64,000 nt of DNA from Amblyornis subalaris (Eukaryota > Chordata > Aves > Passeriformes > Ptilonorhynchidae). A program made the position numbers and the translations under genes. Location: positions 698,511 to 762,510 of the forward strand of contig JACAXG010000201.1 in NCBI GenBank assembly GCA_018881555.1, read 5' to 3'. Of the stretch, positions 23,807-36,149 are shown in pieces (the stretch's first letter is position 1; every line of letters begins with the position of its first letter). A model generated the notes under the pieces. The model did not search any database. It saw only the letters and a list, made by a program, of their open reading frames with translations, and was not told the origin of the DNA.

Positions 23807-24969
23807 GTCAGTGCGTGTCCGGCCGCTGCCGGGGGGTCACGGGGGTTACAGACCACGGCCTGGTTTGCCTGCCTGGATAACAGTCCCGTTCCTCAGGGTC
23901 CTCCTCCCTTCCTGGCTGAAGTTGGTTGCANTATTCCTCACTCGGAAAGCGCAGCTTCACCGGGCGGGTGGAGGCCCCTCTCCCTCACCGTGGAGTTTCC
24001 TTGGAGTTAAAATATTAAATCCAAGGCTTTATCCAAGAGTCTGGGCCATCCGTTTGATGTGGATGTTCTTTCCCAGAGCTTCTGTGAGGGTTTTTTTTGC
24101 TTTTTCATCTTCCGGGAAGACCCTGGGGNTGAACAAAGGGAAAGTAGCCAAGGAAATGGGGAATGACCAATGAAATCAGTCGGTCCGAGTTAGTTGAACA
24201 AATTGCTCAGGTGGGTTTATTTGTAAGTCATGAATTTTGGTGTTTGGAGCTTTTCCTGGTTGTAAACCTGTCCATTTCCAGAGCAGGTCACTATTCCTGA
24301 GGGATAAACCCCCTCTCAACCGGAGCAAAGGACTTTGCTGCAGTTCCTTTTGTGTCAGCTGGAAGAGCTGATCAGAAATTTCTATCTGCTCTGCCTACTG
24401 GTTAACTCCTGTTTTTTCAGTCTGGATGGGTTTGTCCGTGACTTCCAGCCAGGGAATCCTGTTGCACACTTGTCTGCTGACTGAGAAACACGCTAGGAAT
24501 CCTCTGTTGTCCTCCTTGCTGTTTGCAGGCTGAGAGAAAACTGTCCCTTCATGTCCTCTCTGAGAACCTGACTGTATCTCACTCTTGGAGCCTCTTGCTG
24601 AAAGCCGTGTTTGCTGAAGCTTTAATGATTCACATGGCTCTTCCTTAAACTTTTTCTAATTAGTCAACATCCTTTCTGGAGCCCTTCCATCGGGAGCAGA
24701 CACGGCGCTCCAGTGAGAAGTGGCACCAGCACCAGTTGCAGGAGCAATGTGATTCCCCTGCCTCTCCTGGGATCCGTGCATCCCTGTTAGTCATTTTGGC
24801 AGGAGCTGGGCTCCCTGGCCATCGGCTCTGTGCTCTGATCCCAAGTTCTGGTTGGGAAAGGCTGGGGAGCAGTGCCAGGTCTCGCACCTGCTCAAGGTAC
24901 GTGTCTGGAGCGCGTCCAGNGTTCCCCTTGGAAGGAGGCTTGGGCACAGAGATCCCTTCTGCTCCTTTT

Positions 24970-25230
24970 GCAGAGAATCAGGGAGATTTTCAGGCTGGAA
25001 AAGCCCTCTGAAATCATCCAGTCCAACTGTTCCCCCAGCACTGCCAAGGCCACCGCTGACCATGTCCCCACGTGCCACATCCACATGGCTTTGAATCCCT
25101 CCGGGGATGGGGACTCCACCCCTGCCCTGGCAGCCTGTTCAACCCTTCCAGTGAAGGATTCCTTCCTAATGTCCAATCTAAGCCTTCCCTGGTGCAATTT
25201 CCTCCCTGTTTCCTCCAGGAAAAGCAGCTG
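24970..25230 (-). mobile_element. CR1 LINE fragment
   Basis: Antisense: 'ttcaggctggaaaagccctc', 'agcactgccaaggccaccgc', 'cggggatggggactccaccc', 'aatgtccaatctaagccttc'. Confidence 0.92.
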
Positions 25231-25354
25231 CACCCACCAGGAGGTAGCCATGGCTTTCCTGAGAGGTCTCCTTCCAGGATAACCAGGGAAGCAAGACCAC
25301 AGGAGGTACCACCAACCTCATTTTCCCCAAAGGTGACAATGCCACCGTTCCNCC

Positions 25355-25443
25355 ANAATCCTGGAATTCTGGAATGGTTTGGGCTGGAAGGACCTTAAAG
25401 CCCATCCCATTCCATGCCGTGGGCAGGGACACCCTCCACCNGA
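25355..25443 (-). mobile_element. CR1 LINE 3' fragment
   Basis: Antisense: 'aatcctggaattctggaatg', 'gtttgggctggaaggacctt', 'gtgggcagggacaccctcca'. Three Ns fall in or at the edge of it. Confidence 0.9.
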
Positions 25444-25892
25444 ATTTTGGCTGTCTNGGTGCCGGATAATTTCCCACGTGTAGTATCTGATATTCCAGCA
25501 GGGAAAACCGTGTTGATTTTAGCAGCTGAATGAATCCNAACCCACAGGGAAAATGCAGGTCTGGTTTTGCCTCAGAGGATATTCCACTTGCAGGCACCAG
25601 GCAATCCTGGAAGCGCCGGCGTCGCGGGGAGTGACCTTCTGAAGGCAGCAGGAATGTTCCCTGCAGTGTAAACATGAATCAGTGCTGATTAGAGATCAAA
25701 CAGGATGACGTGCTCTGCCCACGCGCCNTGTCAGGGAGAAGAAGCCTAAGCCATCACGGCTCCTGCTTTAGCTCTTCCCTCCTGGGATCTGGGCTCTGCT
25801 GCACGGGAGTGACCCCCCTGCGCAGCTGGGCCTCACGTCTGTTCACACCACACGGGGTCAGGTGCTCCAGAGGCAGCCTGGGATGGCCAGTC

Positions 25893-26260
25893 TTGGAATC
25901 CCACACNGATTTGGATTGGGAGGGACCTTAAAGCCCATCCAGTGCCACCCCNNNCATGGGCANGGACACTTCCCNCTATCCCAGGGTGCTCCAAGCCCNG
26001 GCCAGCCTGGCCTTGGACACTTCCAGGGATCCAGGGGCAGCCACAGCTTCTCTGGGAATTCTGTTCCAGGGCCTGCCCACCCTCCCAGCCAGGAATTCCT
26101 TCCCAAAATCCCACCCAAATTTCCGCTTTTCCAATGGGAAGCCATTCCCTGTGTCCNGTCCCTCCATGCCTTGTCCCANNTGCCTCTCCAGCTCTCCTGG
26201 AGCCCCTTTAGGCTCTGGCAGGNGCTCTGAGGTCTCCCTGGAGCCTTCCCTTCTCCAGGT
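25893..26260 (-). mobile_element. CR1 LINE fragment (~365 bp)
   Basis: Antisense: 'ggattgggagggaccttaaa', 'ccagcctggccttggacact', 'ccttcccaaaatcccaccca', 'ctctcctggagccccttta'. About ten Ns are clustered in it. Confidence 0.93.
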
Positions 26261-28029
26261 GAGCACAGCCTGTTTTCCCATTTTATGNACATTTGTGAGT
26301 GTTTATAAAGGACATTCCCCCCATTCCAAAATCTCTTTGGAGGTTTCTGTGGGGTTGCTCAAGTGAGCAGAGAAAGTGACTTACCTGGAACAATCTCTCC
26401 AGATCCATTTCTTCACAGTCTGGGATGGGAAATCCAAGTCTCCCTGCAGGGAGTGTTTCTCAAATCGAGTGAATTTCTGGGCTCTCATCACCCACCATGA
26501 ACTTCAGCGGTTGGGCTCTTGCAGGTCTTTTCCAAACTGAATGCTTCCATGATCCTGCCTTGTCAGATCAGGATTTTCAGAGGTGTTTAAACACTGATCT
26601 CTGCCTGTGCAGGCAGAAATGTCTTTGCTTTCCCCATGGCCTCAGTCACGGACACTCAGGACAGGCCCACACTGTCATACCGAGCACTGCAGGGAGCACA
26701 TTAACCACAAGGTGCAAGAGGAGTGTTCTGCTCCAGAAATATGCTTGTGATCTGAGCAGCAACCCCTCNGGAATCACAAAAGAGCCAAATTCTGCCCTTA
26801 AGCACACCTTCACAGACCTTTGTGTAAGCCAGGGAGCAAACACCGAGGTTGAAGGGTTATTAAGTGGTTGTTTTAGGACAGGAGCTTGAGTGGCCACGTT
26901 TGATCCTCTCTCCTAAAGGGGCTCAAAGTCACAAGTTGTTTTCCAGCAGAACTGAAGCCTTGCAGTGGATTTAATAAACCTGCTGGGTAAATGCAGCCAC
27001 CCTGTCACACCAGCTGTGGCTGCTCCAGAGTTATTCCTGTGTTAAAACAACTCCAGTGACATCAGAGCTCGGCTCTGGCTGCAAACAGAGGCACCAGTGT
27101 CAGGGAAATGAAATTCTGGAGGTGAGCAGCCTCCATGTGCTGGGAAAGTCGATGCACCCTCAGCTCCTCTGGGGTCCGTATTCAGTCTAGCAAAGCCCTT
27201 GGTTTTGCAGGGATGAAATTCCCCTTGGATTTCTGCAACGGCGCTCCAGAATCACAGCTTGTTTCTAGATATTGTGGCTTCAAAGAGAACGTTACAAAAA
27301 TAAACCCCTCGTACCAGCCATGAAACCATGGATCCTTGGGAATGCTCANGCCTGAGCTGCTGAGAAACGTTCCCTCCATCCCAGTATAGTGTTAACTCCG
27401 GTACCCATCAGCACGCATTGAGTAATTCACTGCTGTTAAGTTTAGGAGAAACATGTAGTTAATGCATTTAGCCCACAACCTCCAACTGCCTCCCATGCCC
27501 CCCGGGGAATCTCTTCCCTCTCCCTATCCTGCAGCATCCCCACTGACAACTCCTACTCAGCGATGCACTGCCAATGGAAACAGCTGTGACAGCTCCAAAC
27601 CGAAAATGGGGCTTGTGCAAATGAAATTCAGCGAAGCAGCAGAAGAAAGAACCACGGGGTTGCTCCACTGATTTCCCACCCCGTGCTCCCTGCTCCTCCA
27701 GATCATTCCTTGNGCAGCAGCCACCGGGATGCTGCTGGACTTCCCGAACCAGTGGGATCGTGGGGATGAAGAAGGATAAAGCCGGGTGAGAAACGGAGGG
27801 ATGGAGCTGAAGCAAGAGCTGATGGCTCAGAAACCCTTCAGCCACCTGGAGGCTCCTGCCCTCACCTTGGGCAAGTTTGAAGGGCTTCTTTTGGGTGCTG
27901 GTGAGGGCAAACCAAGGCACCTTCCGGGATTTCAGCCCAAAGCCTTTTCTTAAAAATAATCTTCCTTTTGGATCTCCAGGACAAGGGGAATAAACAGCCT
28001 AAAATCCAAGGCTGAGCTATTGTTTTCCA

Positions 28030-28270
28030 ATCTGTTTTAGCCTTCATCTTGTTGGCAGGCTGCTTTAGAAAAGCAAAAGGTTAATGAGCCAATGTGCAGT
28101 GGGATTATTGCAGTAAAGATGACAGTGAACCAGTAATTACTAATTAGATGCAGTTTAACAGGAGGAACAAGTGAAATCTCCTCTTCACCAACTGTCAATA
28201 ATTAGCAGATTTGGTGAGGTTGAAATGTGTCCACAGTTAAAAGGCTGATTTTTTAATGAAATGGCACTTG
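28030..28270. promoter_or_regulatory. Candidate regulatory block (TAAT cluster)
   Basis: Repeat-free AT-rich stretch: 'aaaggttaatgagccaatgt', 'accagtaattactaattaga', 'gtcaataattagcagatttg'. It combines a CCAAT core with several TAATTA-type cores. Candidate enhancer by inference. Confidence 0.4.
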
Positions 28271-28785
28271 ACAAAAGAGCTGTATGGAGGTCACAGCCAC
28301 AGCCCTCGAGACGCTTCCCCATTCCATACTTAGGAGGGAAATCAGATGCAATCCAGCAGGGGGTCCCCGTGAAACCATCCCTCCCTTGGGATTGCATCGC
28401 TCGGGGGGAGGGGAGCAGGAGGGATTCTCTGCAGTAATTTTGTCCAAGTTGGATGGGAAGCCAGGGAAGGGATTTGCCAGCTGCCATGGGGAAAAATGTT
28501 TGAGAAGTGAGAAGTTCTGCTTTGCTTCTGGGGCTGGGGAACGGTTTCCTGGGAGTCTGGGAACCCTGGGGATGGAGGCTGGGCTTGGAAGGAGCTCCTC
28601 TCAGCAAAGAGATGCCACGAGGTCCTGAAGGGCTGGCAGGAGGCTGGGAGCTCAGTGGGATGTGTCTCCCAGAGACTGCAGAGGATCCAAGCTGTGCCTC
28701 GGAGGTTTGGTTCCTCCTGCTCCATCAGGGACTCCAGGAGCACCAAGAGGTTCATCTGAGGTTCCTTTCCCNTGTGCTGACCCAG

Positions 28786-28862
28786 CTTATCTTCTGATTT
28801 ATCTTGTGATTTATCTTCTGATTTATCTTCTGCCTGATCTTCTGCCTTATCTTCTTGCCTTT
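28786..28862. repeat. 12-bp tandem repeat
   Basis: 'atttatcttctg' and close variants repeat about six times. It produces a spurious acidic/lysine repeat on the opposite strand. Confidence 0.88.
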
Positions 28863-29744
28863 CTCTTGTTGACAAAAGCAAGGGTACCTTTGTTTTCCAC
28901 GTGAACTTCAAATGAAGAGGTGATCCAGGGTGGCTTCTTCAANGCCCATGAAATGATTTATTTGAGCAGAACCCCCAGGATTTCCATGACAGTGAGTGGC
29001 TGAACAGTGGTGTGGATCAAGTAGGACTTGAGGGATAACCTGTGGTATTTGGGAATGTGTTGAGCCCCGCTCTGGCCCTCAGATGCTTAATGAGGTTGGT
29101 GAATTGTCTCCGTCCTCCCTGGAGCACTTTGGGCTTCCCAGCTAGTGCAGGAGGTGCTCCCAGGAACTGATCCTAACAAATAAAGCCTACCTTTTTCAGG
29201 GAAGAGTTTGGCCACATGGATGGACACAAGCTGTGCCTTCCTGGTTGTCCTCCAGCCTGGATCCTGGATCCTGTGGTTTCCCACAGCTGCAGCCCTNCCT
29301 GTCCCCTTGCAAGTGCTCAGGCAGTTGAGGTGTGATGGTTTATTCTGGGATCTCTCCGGGATGAGAGGATTTACCTGAGCTGAGTTCTGACNTCAGAGGG
29401 CCAGAATCTTCCACTGAGGGGAGTCAGGGCTCCCTGCACCGGGACAGGCTCAGGCGAGCAGTGGAGGGCAAAGATCCCTTCAGGCTTTGTCTGACACTGT
29501 CACACATGAAGGACACACCTGCCATCCCACGGTTCTGATGGANCCTCCCCTTGCTGCCCACCTGGGCATGCCCCTGGAGACCCAAGTGTTTGTCCCCAGC
29601 TCTTTTTGTGGCAAATCCTTCCCTGCTCCAAATCAAACCCCAGCCTTGGCCGTGGATCTTCGTTGGGTCACCAGGGCAGCTCAAAGCCCCGTGAGCCCAA
29701 GGGCTCAGTTCTGCTGCCTCATTTCCTTGTCAGGACCAGAGGGA

Positions 29745-29985
29745 AGGGCCTCANGCTGTGCCAGGGCAGGTTTAGCTTGGATATTAGGAAGAAATTCATC
29801 CCCAAAAGTGTGGTCAGGCACTGGCACAGCTGCCCAGGGGGAGTCCCCATCCCTGGAGGGATTTCAAAGCCCTGTGGATGTGGCACCTGGGGCCGTGTGG
29901 TGTCCTTGGCAGTGCTGGGNAATGGTTGGGCTCTGTGATCTCATGGGACTTTTCCAACCCAGTGATTCCGTGACTCTGTGCAGGG
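29745..29985 (+). mobile_element. CR1 LINE 3' fragment
   Basis: Sense: 'aggtttagcttggatattag', 'agtccccatccctggaggga', 'tccttggcagtgctggg', 'cttttccaacccagtgattc', with a 'gtgactctgtg' tail. Confidence 0.93.
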
Positions 29986-30387
29986 ATGGTCCCTCAGCCG
30001 TGGAGCACAGCAGGAGTCCTCTCTGTGCATCCCAAGGTGATTGTGCGCAGCTGAACAGGGAATGTTGGCCTGGGGCTGCTTCCCAAGGGATGAGCAGTGA
30101 GCTTGGACCCCACTNTGGCCTGAACAGCCCATTCCTTGGGAAGGTTTTGATCCCCCTTGGTTTGAGACTGGATTATTTCACCATTGGCTTTCTCCCTCCC
30201 TCTCCTGCTTAGGCTGGCAGGGAGATGTTCCAGGGGCTGGAAGGGTCTTTCCAGGGAATGATGATGAGCTCATTTCCTATCACAGGAGCCATTGCTGTTA
30301 TTCCTGTGCTCTGTAGGTGTCCATGGACCATTCCCAACCCATCACAGGTCTCCTTCACAGGTTCTTCTGTCAGGAGCAATCTACCCA

Positions 30388-30482
30388 GTGGGAAGTGTCC
30401 CTGCCCTTGGAACTGGATGGTCTCTAAGGTCCCTCCCAACCCAAACCATTCTGTGATTCCANTGCATGATTCCGTGATGGGC
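30388..30482 (+). mobile_element. CR1 LINE 3' fragment (short)
   Basis: Sense: 'cagtgggaagtgtccctgcc', 'tggatggtctctaaggtccc', 'aaaccattctgtgattcc' and a second 'gattccgtga' unit. Confidence 0.85.
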
Positions 30483-31396
30483 TCTTGGCTGCAGGGATCT
30501 GCCCTGGTTCCTGTTCCCGCCTGGAGTTTCTCTCTCTGGCATTGTCTCCACCAACACAAAGAGACCTGGAGCTGGATTTGCTTTAGAGCTTGCAAGGCCA
30601 GGCCACCCTCCATGGGATAAACTCCAAGCCAACGTGACAGCAGAGCTTTTTGGGGAGCTCAGGAATAGGCAAGGCAAGGACAGAGGCAGTTCAGACCATT
30701 CCAGTGTGAAGGTATTCCCTAAGAACATGGGGAGGGACATGCCAGGCTCAGTCCTCCCCTCCCCTNCCAGTGGTGCTTCAGCCTGAGCTGCTGCACCAGC
30801 AGCCACCAGCTCCCCCCTGCTGCAGGGAGGGCTTCAGGTCAGAGTCTGGAGTTTCTGAGAGACCAAACAACCCAAACACTCCAAACTCTGCATGACTGGG
30901 ACATTCCCAAGTCAGGAAAACCCCCAAAATCTCATTTTTGTATTGTAACTCCTCATTCCTATCATGTGATGCTCTTTTAGGTTCTCCTTCTGGGATGTAG
31001 CAGATGGGGAAGATGTTTGATCCAGTAATTCCCTTCTACCCCCTCCACCTGGTGGACTTCCAGATGCCAATCCACGGTGGTGCCCTCACAGCAGCAGCAC
31101 CTGCCCTGTCCCAGGGCCACCTCCCCTTTCCCCAACTCCTTGGGAAGTTCTTCCCTGCAGTGCCCTTGGGATTCATGTCCCGGCACAACTGAAACTCCTC
31201 TTGNCTGGGAGAGAAGGAACCAGTTTGGCAAAGCAAAGAGCATTTCTGGATCACGGCATCTTCCCTTTCCATGGTTTTTNCCCCCCCCCCACTTCTTTCC
31301 CAGAATCTGAAAATCAAAGCATTTCCCTGCTCTCTCCCCGGTGGGCTGGAGTTGGGAGATCTCAGTCATTTCTCCTGGGAGNAAATGTCTTTCTTT

Positions 31397-31545
31397 CATG
31401 GAATCATGGAATAGTTTGCGTGGGAAGGGACCTTAAAGCCCATCCAGTCCCACCCCTGCCATGGGCAGGGACACCTTNCACTGTCCNAGGGTGCTCCAAA
31501 CCCTGTCCAGCCTGGCCTTGGACACTTTTAGGGATNNAGGGGCAT
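31397..31545 (-). mobile_element. CR1 LINE 3' fragment
   Basis: Antisense: 'catggaatcatggaatagtt', 'tgggaagggaccttaaagcc', 'gccatgggcagggacacctt', 'ccagcctggccttggacact'. Confidence 0.93.
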
Positions 31546-31739
31546 TTCCAAGAGGAAGAGGAAGGATGTGGTCTCCACCATCACCCCTTGGGAGCCCTGG
31601 GACACCTCGGGGTGGATGAATTTACCCCCGCCCGGCCCGTCTGGATGATTACTGAGCNCGGTGACACCTCGGGGCTGGGGAGGGTGACGAGCGAGCAGAG
31701 CCCTGCTGGATTCGGGGCCGTGCCTTTGTTCTCAGGTTC

Positions 31740-32290
31740 GCTGTCGCAGAGGCTTTGATTTGTGGCCCCGCCGGTTTGTGACGGCCGCTCCCGGGAGGGC
31801 TCCTTTGTCTCACCGCCCGACGCTTCCCAGGCTCTGCCCCCGCAGCCCCGGCGCGGAGCAGCAGGGCTGGCCGGTGCCGGGAAGCGGGGCTGAGCCGAGC
31901 TCCTTTGTGGTCATCCCCGCGGTGGGTGTGGGAGAAGGGACCCTCTGGAGCGCCCAGGGGCTCCGGCAGCGGTGTCNGACGGGATCTGGTTTCATGTTTA
32001 TACCCCTGGCCCTGGGAGACAGGTTCAAGTATGTAAACTATCCGCGCTGCGAGCGCAGGCTGCCGCAGGTGTGTGGGTGCTGGTGGGCATAAGAAAACAT
32101 TCCTGACACCAGCTCTTTTGAGGAGTCTTCACCTCCTGATGGCTATAAGCCATTAGGAGTCAAAAGAAAGAGCTGACATCCGACAACTCCGGATAAACAG
32201 CTAAACATTAACCCTTGGAGGGGCTCGGGAAGCAGACTTAAAAGGCTCTTTGTGGAAAGAAGCCATTTTTTTGCAGGGCTGTTAATTGCT
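31740..32290. promoter_or_regulatory. CpG-rich patch followed by AT-richer block
   Basis: 31740-32060 is CpG-rich and repeat-free, with 'tttatacccctggccctggg' and 'caagtatgtaaactatccgc'. 32090-32290 continues as a non-repetitive block with 'gatggctataagccattagg', 'acagctaaacattaaccctt' and 'ggctctttgtggaaagaag'. Together it is a candidate intronic regulatory element; no promoter motif is decisive. Confidence 0.35.
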
Positions 32291-32491
32291 GTCTTTCTTC
32301 GGGACACCTTTCAGCAGCACCNACTGTAAACAGAGCGGCTTCTCCCCAGCACTTCCCCCAAGGATTCCAGGCCATCCCGGGCTCCTCCTGCCCCGTGCGC
32401 TCCTCCTTGGCTTTGCTGCTTTATCCTGGTCCTGAAAGCCAAGTCCTTTCCCCTCTGTCTGCCAGCCCACCCTGGAACTCAGTCCACTGTC

Positions 32492-32612
32492 TGAGAATCG
32501 TGGAATGTCCTGAGCTGGAAGGGACCCACAGGGATCATCGGCTCCTGGCCCTGCTCAGGACACCCCGAGAATCATTAGGATCGTAAAAGACCTTTAATAT
32601 CATCAAGTCATC
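32492..32612 (-). mobile_element. CR1 LINE 3' fragments (two short pieces)
   Basis: 'agaatcgtggaatgtcctga' and 'gctggaagggacccacaggg' up to about 32575 belong to one subtype. 'gtaaaagacctttaatatca' plus 'tcaagtc' at 32583-32610 looks like a second worn CR1 end. Confidence 0.8.
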
Positions 32613-34423
32613 TGCTCATTTTGTCAGAGGCCTCTTTATTTGGTTCGCCCCCAGATCTTCCCTGGCTGTTTCCAGCCTTACCCCTCTCTCCTGTCACACA
32701 GGGTTGGATTTGTTGGTTTTGGTGTATTTGGAGTTGTTTTGACTCATCTGAAACAGCTCTGACTACTCCAGGAGATACAGGATTCAAAGGAAGGTATCCA
32801 GTTGTCCAGACTTGCCTGCTTAGGGCTGAGAATGCCTTATTAATCACATTTCACATGTATAATTATCTCTAATTGCTTTTTAAATCATTTGGCTGCAGCA
32901 GCCTGTTCCTAGTGAGGCTCTTGGTCTGTGAGAGAAGGAAATGTGCTGGAGGTTGGGATCTTGAGGAACTTGCTCAGCTTCCTTAAAGCAACAAGGGCAT
33001 CCCTAAATCCCGATCTTCCATCGTGCTCTTCCTCCTTAACAGCAGGAGAATTGCAGGGATTGGTGTTTTCAGCAAATAGCAACAAATTCTTCCTTCCTTG
33101 GCAGAGCTGCTTGAGAAATTCCTGCTAGGATGGACCTAAGAGCTCATTTTCATCCAAAGGGAAACTTTTTCATGATGCCCACATTCAAAAGTAGGATTTT
33201 TCTTTCTTCCAAGAGAGGAGAAACTCGAAGTCTCTTTGTAGATGCTTTTCATTCCAGCCAGGATCAGTGATCATCACTGAACTCTGCAGCTTTGGGAGTT
33301 CTCAAGGCCGTGTTTGAAGCAGGCTGGTGACTTTTCCACCAAGCCACTGGCTTGGAAGTTTCCCCCAAAGAAGTCTTCATCCTGTAACGTGAGGATTCTC
33401 CCAGGAAGCCGGAGGGAAGTTTCTTTGGCCCTCTCCTGAGGGAGGTCCTGACCCGGTGAGGCCACGTGCCCTGAGGTCACAGCACAGGTGCTCCTGCCCT
33501 GAGACCTTCCTGGGGCTCGTGTGGGATGAATTTATTGTGGCAAACTGGGATTTACCCCGTGGGCACCCCCCTGCTGCACTGAGCAAACCTTCCCCAGAGC
33601 AGAGCCAAGGCAGCTCAGTCCTGCAAAGGCCTTTGTGTCTCTTCCCTCTGGAACACAGACAGAAGGAACCTTGTTTTGATCTTGCTGTTTGAAATCTTAC
33701 GGTTTCAAAGCCTTTATTGGGGTTTTTTTGGTGGTTTTGGTTTAATACCTGAGGTTTCTGATGCTGTGGGCAACCCTTTTCTTTGCCAGAGGAGTCAAGC
33801 TCACAGCTTTGGAGGGGGTGCCGTGCTGGGGTTGGCCTTTCCNTTTTCATGAAGCTGGAGGTGTTGAGGGTCTGAGAGCCTTGTGAGTCCAGTGTTAACC
33901 AAACCCCCCCAAAACCCAAATAAATTCTNTGGGACCATAAGATTTCGAACAGCAAGATCAAAAAGAAGTCCCCTCTGTCTGTCAGATGTCACTGGTGTCA
34001 CCTTGAGGCTCCAGAGGGGTCCCTGTGGGGAACTGGGGTTGAGAGCTGCTGTGCTCCTGGGGGATTGGTCTGGGAAATGGGAATGACCACGAGGCTGGAG
34101 CTCGGGAGCTGCTGGGCTGCCCTGCCCTGGGACAGGCAGGGACATGCAGGGAATGGGAGTCACCTCCCAGCCCCAGGTGTGGGGGTGTTGTCCCACCTGC
34201 TGGCTCTGCTCCCCTCACTCATTTNGGGAGCACCGGAACCACCCTGGGCCAGGGGAGCTCCCTGCCATGGGGGATGCTCTGCTCCAGCCAAAAACCCCAC
34301 GTTTCCCTTCTTCCAGCTGATTAAACATTGAGATTTTTGTTTTAATATTTTTCCTCAGAGGAGCTGTGCTGTGCTAATTCACAGCTCCCAGAGCTGAGAT
34401 TAAAAACTCCCACCCTTGGTTAC

Positions 34424-34500
34424 AGAATCACAAAATTAGGCTGGAAAAGACCTTTAAAATCATCAAGTCCAACCAGTAAGGCATCACTGCCCAGTCCAGT
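34424..34500 (-). mobile_element. CR1 LINE 3' fragment (short)
   Basis: 'acagaatcacaaaattaggc', 'tggaaaagacctttaaaatc', 'atcaagtccaaccagtaagg'. Confidence 0.85.
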
Positions 34501-34939
34501 GAACTGGTGGGAGTTGCAGTCCCACAACTGCCCCATAAATCCTGAAATCTTCTGCTCTGCTTCGGGACAGGAACATCTCCAGCCCTGGAGCTGTCTCCAA
34601 AGCAATGGCACATCCCCTGCTGAGCACGAGGGAAATTCCTACAATCCAAGGGCTGCTGACCTTGGATTTGGTGCTTTGCTGGGAGCAGGGACNTTCCCAG
34701 GGGTCGGTGCAGAGGTGGCAGCAGATGTGGGAGAGTGGGAATAACCCTAAGGCATCACTGGGACACTTCGTGTCTGAGGGATGTCCCAGCAGGATCCACA
34801 GGGAGACACATCCAGGCCCTTCCCAGCCTGGCCTGAGGAGAACCCCAGGCAGCTGGAGGTGGGTCCTGGTGCTCAAAGCATCCCTGGAAAACAAAAAGTC
34901 TCCTGAAATGGAAAACCCCTGAAAGCCAGAACAGCCAAA

Positions 34940-34983
34940 TATTCCAGAATGGCAAAATATTCCAGAATGGCAAAATATTCCAN
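34940..34983. repeat. Short 20-bp tandem repeat
   Basis: 'ttccagaatggcaaaatatt' repeats about two and a half times. Confidence 0.8.
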
Positions 34984-35091
34984 CTTCCCTCNGTTTTTAT
35001 TGTTAAAAGAAGGTGTTCTGGGAAGGCAGAAGGGAGGTTGATGCTGGTGGTCAAAGCATCCCTGGCAAAAAAAATTCTCCTGTGAGCTCAA

Positions 35092-35176
35092 GAGTAGAAT
35101 CATGGAATCATGGAATGGTCTGGGTTGGAAGGGACCTTAGAAATCATCTTGTTTCTACTCGTTCCATGATTCTAAC
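35092..35176 (-). mobile_element. CR1 LINE 3' end, with inverted tail piece
   Basis: Antisense tail 'tagaatcatggaatcatgga' and 'tggtctgggttggaagggac', followed within 50 bp by sense-like 'gttccatgattctaacct', making a small inverted structure. Confidence 0.8.
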
Positions 35177-36006
35177 CTTGAGCTGTCAGGACACCTTCCA
35201 TGGTTTTCAGAAAACATTTTTAATAAATAAGATGGGTTTTCTTAGAAAAATTGAATGTTTCTTTAAATGAGAGAGGTCAAAAATACTTGAGAGACATAAA
35301 AGGAAGAGAACTGTACTGGTCAACTCTTAAATTCAAGTTTTGTTATTAATTTGAAGGAAAACTTNGCAAAATTCAGGTTTCCCTCAAAATTGTTTTCCCC
35401 CAGCTCTGTGATTTGGGCAGAAAATACTAAGGATCAATCATTTATTAATCATTTCTTTGTACTTCAGTCATGGGAACATCTCTCAACCAGTGTGTCCAGT
35501 TTTGGGACACAGATTTTAACTGCGTAGAAAAACTGGGCAGTTGTCAGAAAAGAGCTTTAACACCAACATCTGAGGCAACAATCTGCCTTGCTGAGGAGGA
35601 CCACGAGTTTTGTCTGTCAGTTTTAACAAAGCTGATCTAATAATCTTTGGACACTTTCATGGGAGGAAAATATCTGCCAGGACAGAGCTGCTTTGGGCAG
35701 CAAATGGATAAATGCAAAGCTGGAATTCCGAGTTTGGGAAAATGCCAGCCATGGCTGGTGCTCTTTGAAGACCTTTGAGAGGCCTTGGAGCTCCACAGCT
35801 GCTTGGACTCTGTAACCACAGGCTGGAGATCCTTTGAAAAATATTTTCTGTGATATAATCAAAAGGGTTTGGGAGCATTTCCTGAATTCTCTCACCTGCC
35901 AGGTCGCCTTCAGTTGGCTGTAGGTCCGTAACAATTCCAAGAGAAACTCCTTAGCAAACATTGATTTCCTCGTATCATTCCTTGGGGATCAGTCCATGGT
36001 GGGCAC

Positions 36007-36130
36007 TTTGATGGTTTGGGTGGGATGGGACCTTAAAGACCANCCAGTTCCACCNCTGCCATGGGGGGAACACCTTCCATGGACAGGGACACCTTCCATG
36101 GACACCTTCCATGAGACCAGGTGCTCCAAG
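36007..36130 (-). mobile_element. CR1 LINE 3' fragment
   Basis: Antisense: 'gatggtttgggtgggatggg', 'accttaaagacc', then three reiterations of 'acaccttccatgg' and 'gtgctccaagcccca'. Confidence 0.8.
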
Positions 36131-36149
36131 CCCCATAATCCATGGGGAA

